In this document: positions 5,557 through 6,380 of the stretch, piece after piece
Layout: each line of letters starts with the position of its first letter
Position numbering within the stretch: the first letter of the stretch is position 1
Source of the DNA: Pyrinomonadaceae bacterium
GTDB taxonomy: Bacteria; Acidobacteriota; Blastocatellia; Pyrinomonadales; Pyrinomonadaceae
DNA length: 6,380 nucleotides
Reading direction: 5' to 3'
Assembly: GCA_025937955.1 (NCBI GenBank)
Contig: JAICQI010000354.1
Coordinates: forward strand, 1 to 6,380
Notes under the pieces: generated by a model
The model's input: only the letters and a program-made list of their open reading frames with translations
Databases searched by the model: none
Told to the model about the DNA's origin: nothing
Position numbers and translations under genes: made by a program

Positions 5557-6282
5557 GGTGGCCTCGTACGCGTACCAGAGTCCGAAGCAAATACTAAAGA
5601 CGGCGGCGAGCGTTTGTATTCCCTGGTGGACGTGAGTCAGCTTTCGCGAGGCGAGCGCGAATGGCAAACCGATTAGTCCCGACATCAGGAGCATTCCGAC
5701 GATCGAACCGAAACCAAAAGTCGCGACGTACAAGAGACCAATCCACGACGAACTGATTTGCGTCAGCACCAGCAGAGTCAATGCGCCAGAGCCTGCCAGC
5801 CCGTGCATCATCCCGATCAGCACCGGCTTCCATCCGAGACGCGAAACTACGTGCGAGTGCTGCGAATGTGTAGCCGGTTCGTGCCTCGTCTCTTTTTCGT
5901 GAAAGTGAACGTGAGTGTGCGATAGTCCGTCGTGACTATGTTGGTGTACGTGAACGTCGGCGTTCTTCCGCAACGCGCGTCTCAGCGCACTGATACCCAA
6001 ACAAACGATCATGATGGCGACGCCAAGCTCCAACCATCCGCTCACCGTCTCCGGAATTGCAACACGCAAGGACAACACGACCACGCCGATGACCAGTAAT
6101 GACGTTGTGTGTCCGAGGCCCCAAAGCCCGCCCACCAGCGCTGAGTGAAAAACGTTCCGGTGCTGGCTCACAATCGTCGAAACGGCGACGACGTGATCGA
6201 CTTCAGTCGCGTGTTTCAAGCCAAATACCAGCCCAATACCCAAAACAGCCAGCAAACTCAGTGAACCCAGGTTCTCTAACAT
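5548..6282 (-). CDS. NiCoT/NicO-type nickel or cobalt transporter with His-rich loop
   Basis: 244 residues and strongly hydrophobic, with about six membrane segments, three on each side of a central loop. The first helix carries the nickel/cobalt permease signature H-x4-D-H (H24, D29, H30, in GLKHATEVDH); GLGHTTS (H58) and GMMHGLAGSGAL (H160) are further family motifs. Between the halves, residues 111-144 hold 12 histidines (VHVHQHSHDG ... HTHVHFHE ... HSQHSH), a cytoplasm- or periplasm-facing metal-binding loop. It should move Ni2+ or Co2+ across the inner membrane; sequence alone does not fix the metal or direction. It is sometimes annotated as urease-accessory UreH-like. No nickel enzyme is in the window. 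The ribosome site is weak (GAGA about 13 nt upstream), but a stop codon 6 codons earlier excludes a longer start. Confidence 0.88.
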   Translation of the reverse strand: MLENLGSLSLLAVLGIGLVFGLKHATEVDHVVAVSTIVSQHRNVFHSALVGGLWGLGHTTSLLVIGVVVLSLRVAIPETVSGWLELGVAIMIVCLGISALRRALRKNADVHVHQHSHDGLSHTHVHFHEKETRHEPATHSQHSHVVSRLGWKPVLIGMMHGLAGSGALTLLVLTQISSSWIGLLYVATFGFGSIVGMLLMSGLIGLPFALASRKLTHVHQGIQTLAAVFSICFGLWYAYEATLR

Positions 6283-6309
6283 ATGCGCGGTAGTATCTCA
6301 CACGCGCCT

Positions 6310-6380
6310 TTAAATCTCCTGTGGCTTTGCCTCAAAAGTCAGAACCTGCGCTTGGGCCGGGTCAGTACCGTAACGCGATA
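6310..6380 (-). CDS. Possible C-terminal end of an upstream minus-strand gene (partial)
   Basis: From the right edge, the minus strand reads SRYGTDPAQAQVLTFEAKPQEI and then TAA at 6310-6312, 27 nt before the transporter start. Length (22 codons) and the same-strand position fit the end of an operon partner, but an open stretch this short is weak evidence, and the GGGTCAGTACCG segment (6359-6370) could instead belong to a dispersed repeat. No family is recognisable. Confidence 0.3.
   Translation of the reverse strand, partial: SRYGTDPAQAQVLTFEAKPQEI

Noticed and set aside
1..6380. CRISPR array, tRNA, rRNA, insertion sequence, prophage or toxin-antitoxin system
   Set aside because: No regularly spaced repeats, cloverleaf, transposase, integrase or small paired toxin genes were seen on either strand.

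Overview
The window reads as an ordinary chromosomal stretch of a soil or sediment bacterium, moderately GC-rich. The best guess is Acidobacteriota, possibly the Blastocatellia/Pyrinomonadales side. That rests on the style of several proteins (a short zinc-ribbon membrane protein starting MYCPNCGQQQ, a lone CheY-like receiver, a POTRA-plus-HEAT secreted protein, a LamG-like secreted protein) and on decayed intergenic repeats. It is recollection-based inference; the window holds no rRNA or other phylogenetic marker.

Layout, left to right. (1) The C-terminal ~260 residues of a GMC-family flavin oxidoreductase on +, cut by the window edge. (2) Tail to tail with it, a minus-strand two-gene operon: an ArsR-family repressor and a SRPBCC/AHSA1-domain protein, start and stop overlapping by one base, preceded by a near-consensus promoter (TTGACA, 17 bp, TATATT) and a perfect 12-bp inverted repeat covering the -10, the predicted transcription start and the Shine-Dalgarno sequence. 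(3) A + strand zinc-ribbon protein with two membrane segments. (4) Convergent with it, a minus-strand pair: a single-domain response regulator followed by a membrane-anchored protein of unknown function ending in a WEIHPITKI motif. (5) A 329-bp gap between divergent genes, holding a 14-bp-arm hairpin. (6) Two secreted + strand proteins: a POTRA-like/HEAT-repeat protein and a concanavalin-like (DUF1080-type) protein. (7) A minus-strand NiCoT/NicO-type metal transporter with a His-rich loop, its 3' end overlapping the previous gene. (8) A possible C-terminal scrap of one more minus-strand gene at the right edge.

The only clear functional unit is the autoregulated arsR-SRPBCC operon. The other genes look like independent housekeeping or accessory functions, and I see no phage, transposon, toxin-antitoxin, CRISPR or biosynthetic cluster. 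The most interesting points are the architecture of the ArsR control region, three near-zero-gap convergent junctions, a hairpin whose mismatches become G-U pairs on only one strand, several decayed intergenic repeats, and the domain pairing in the HEAT protein.
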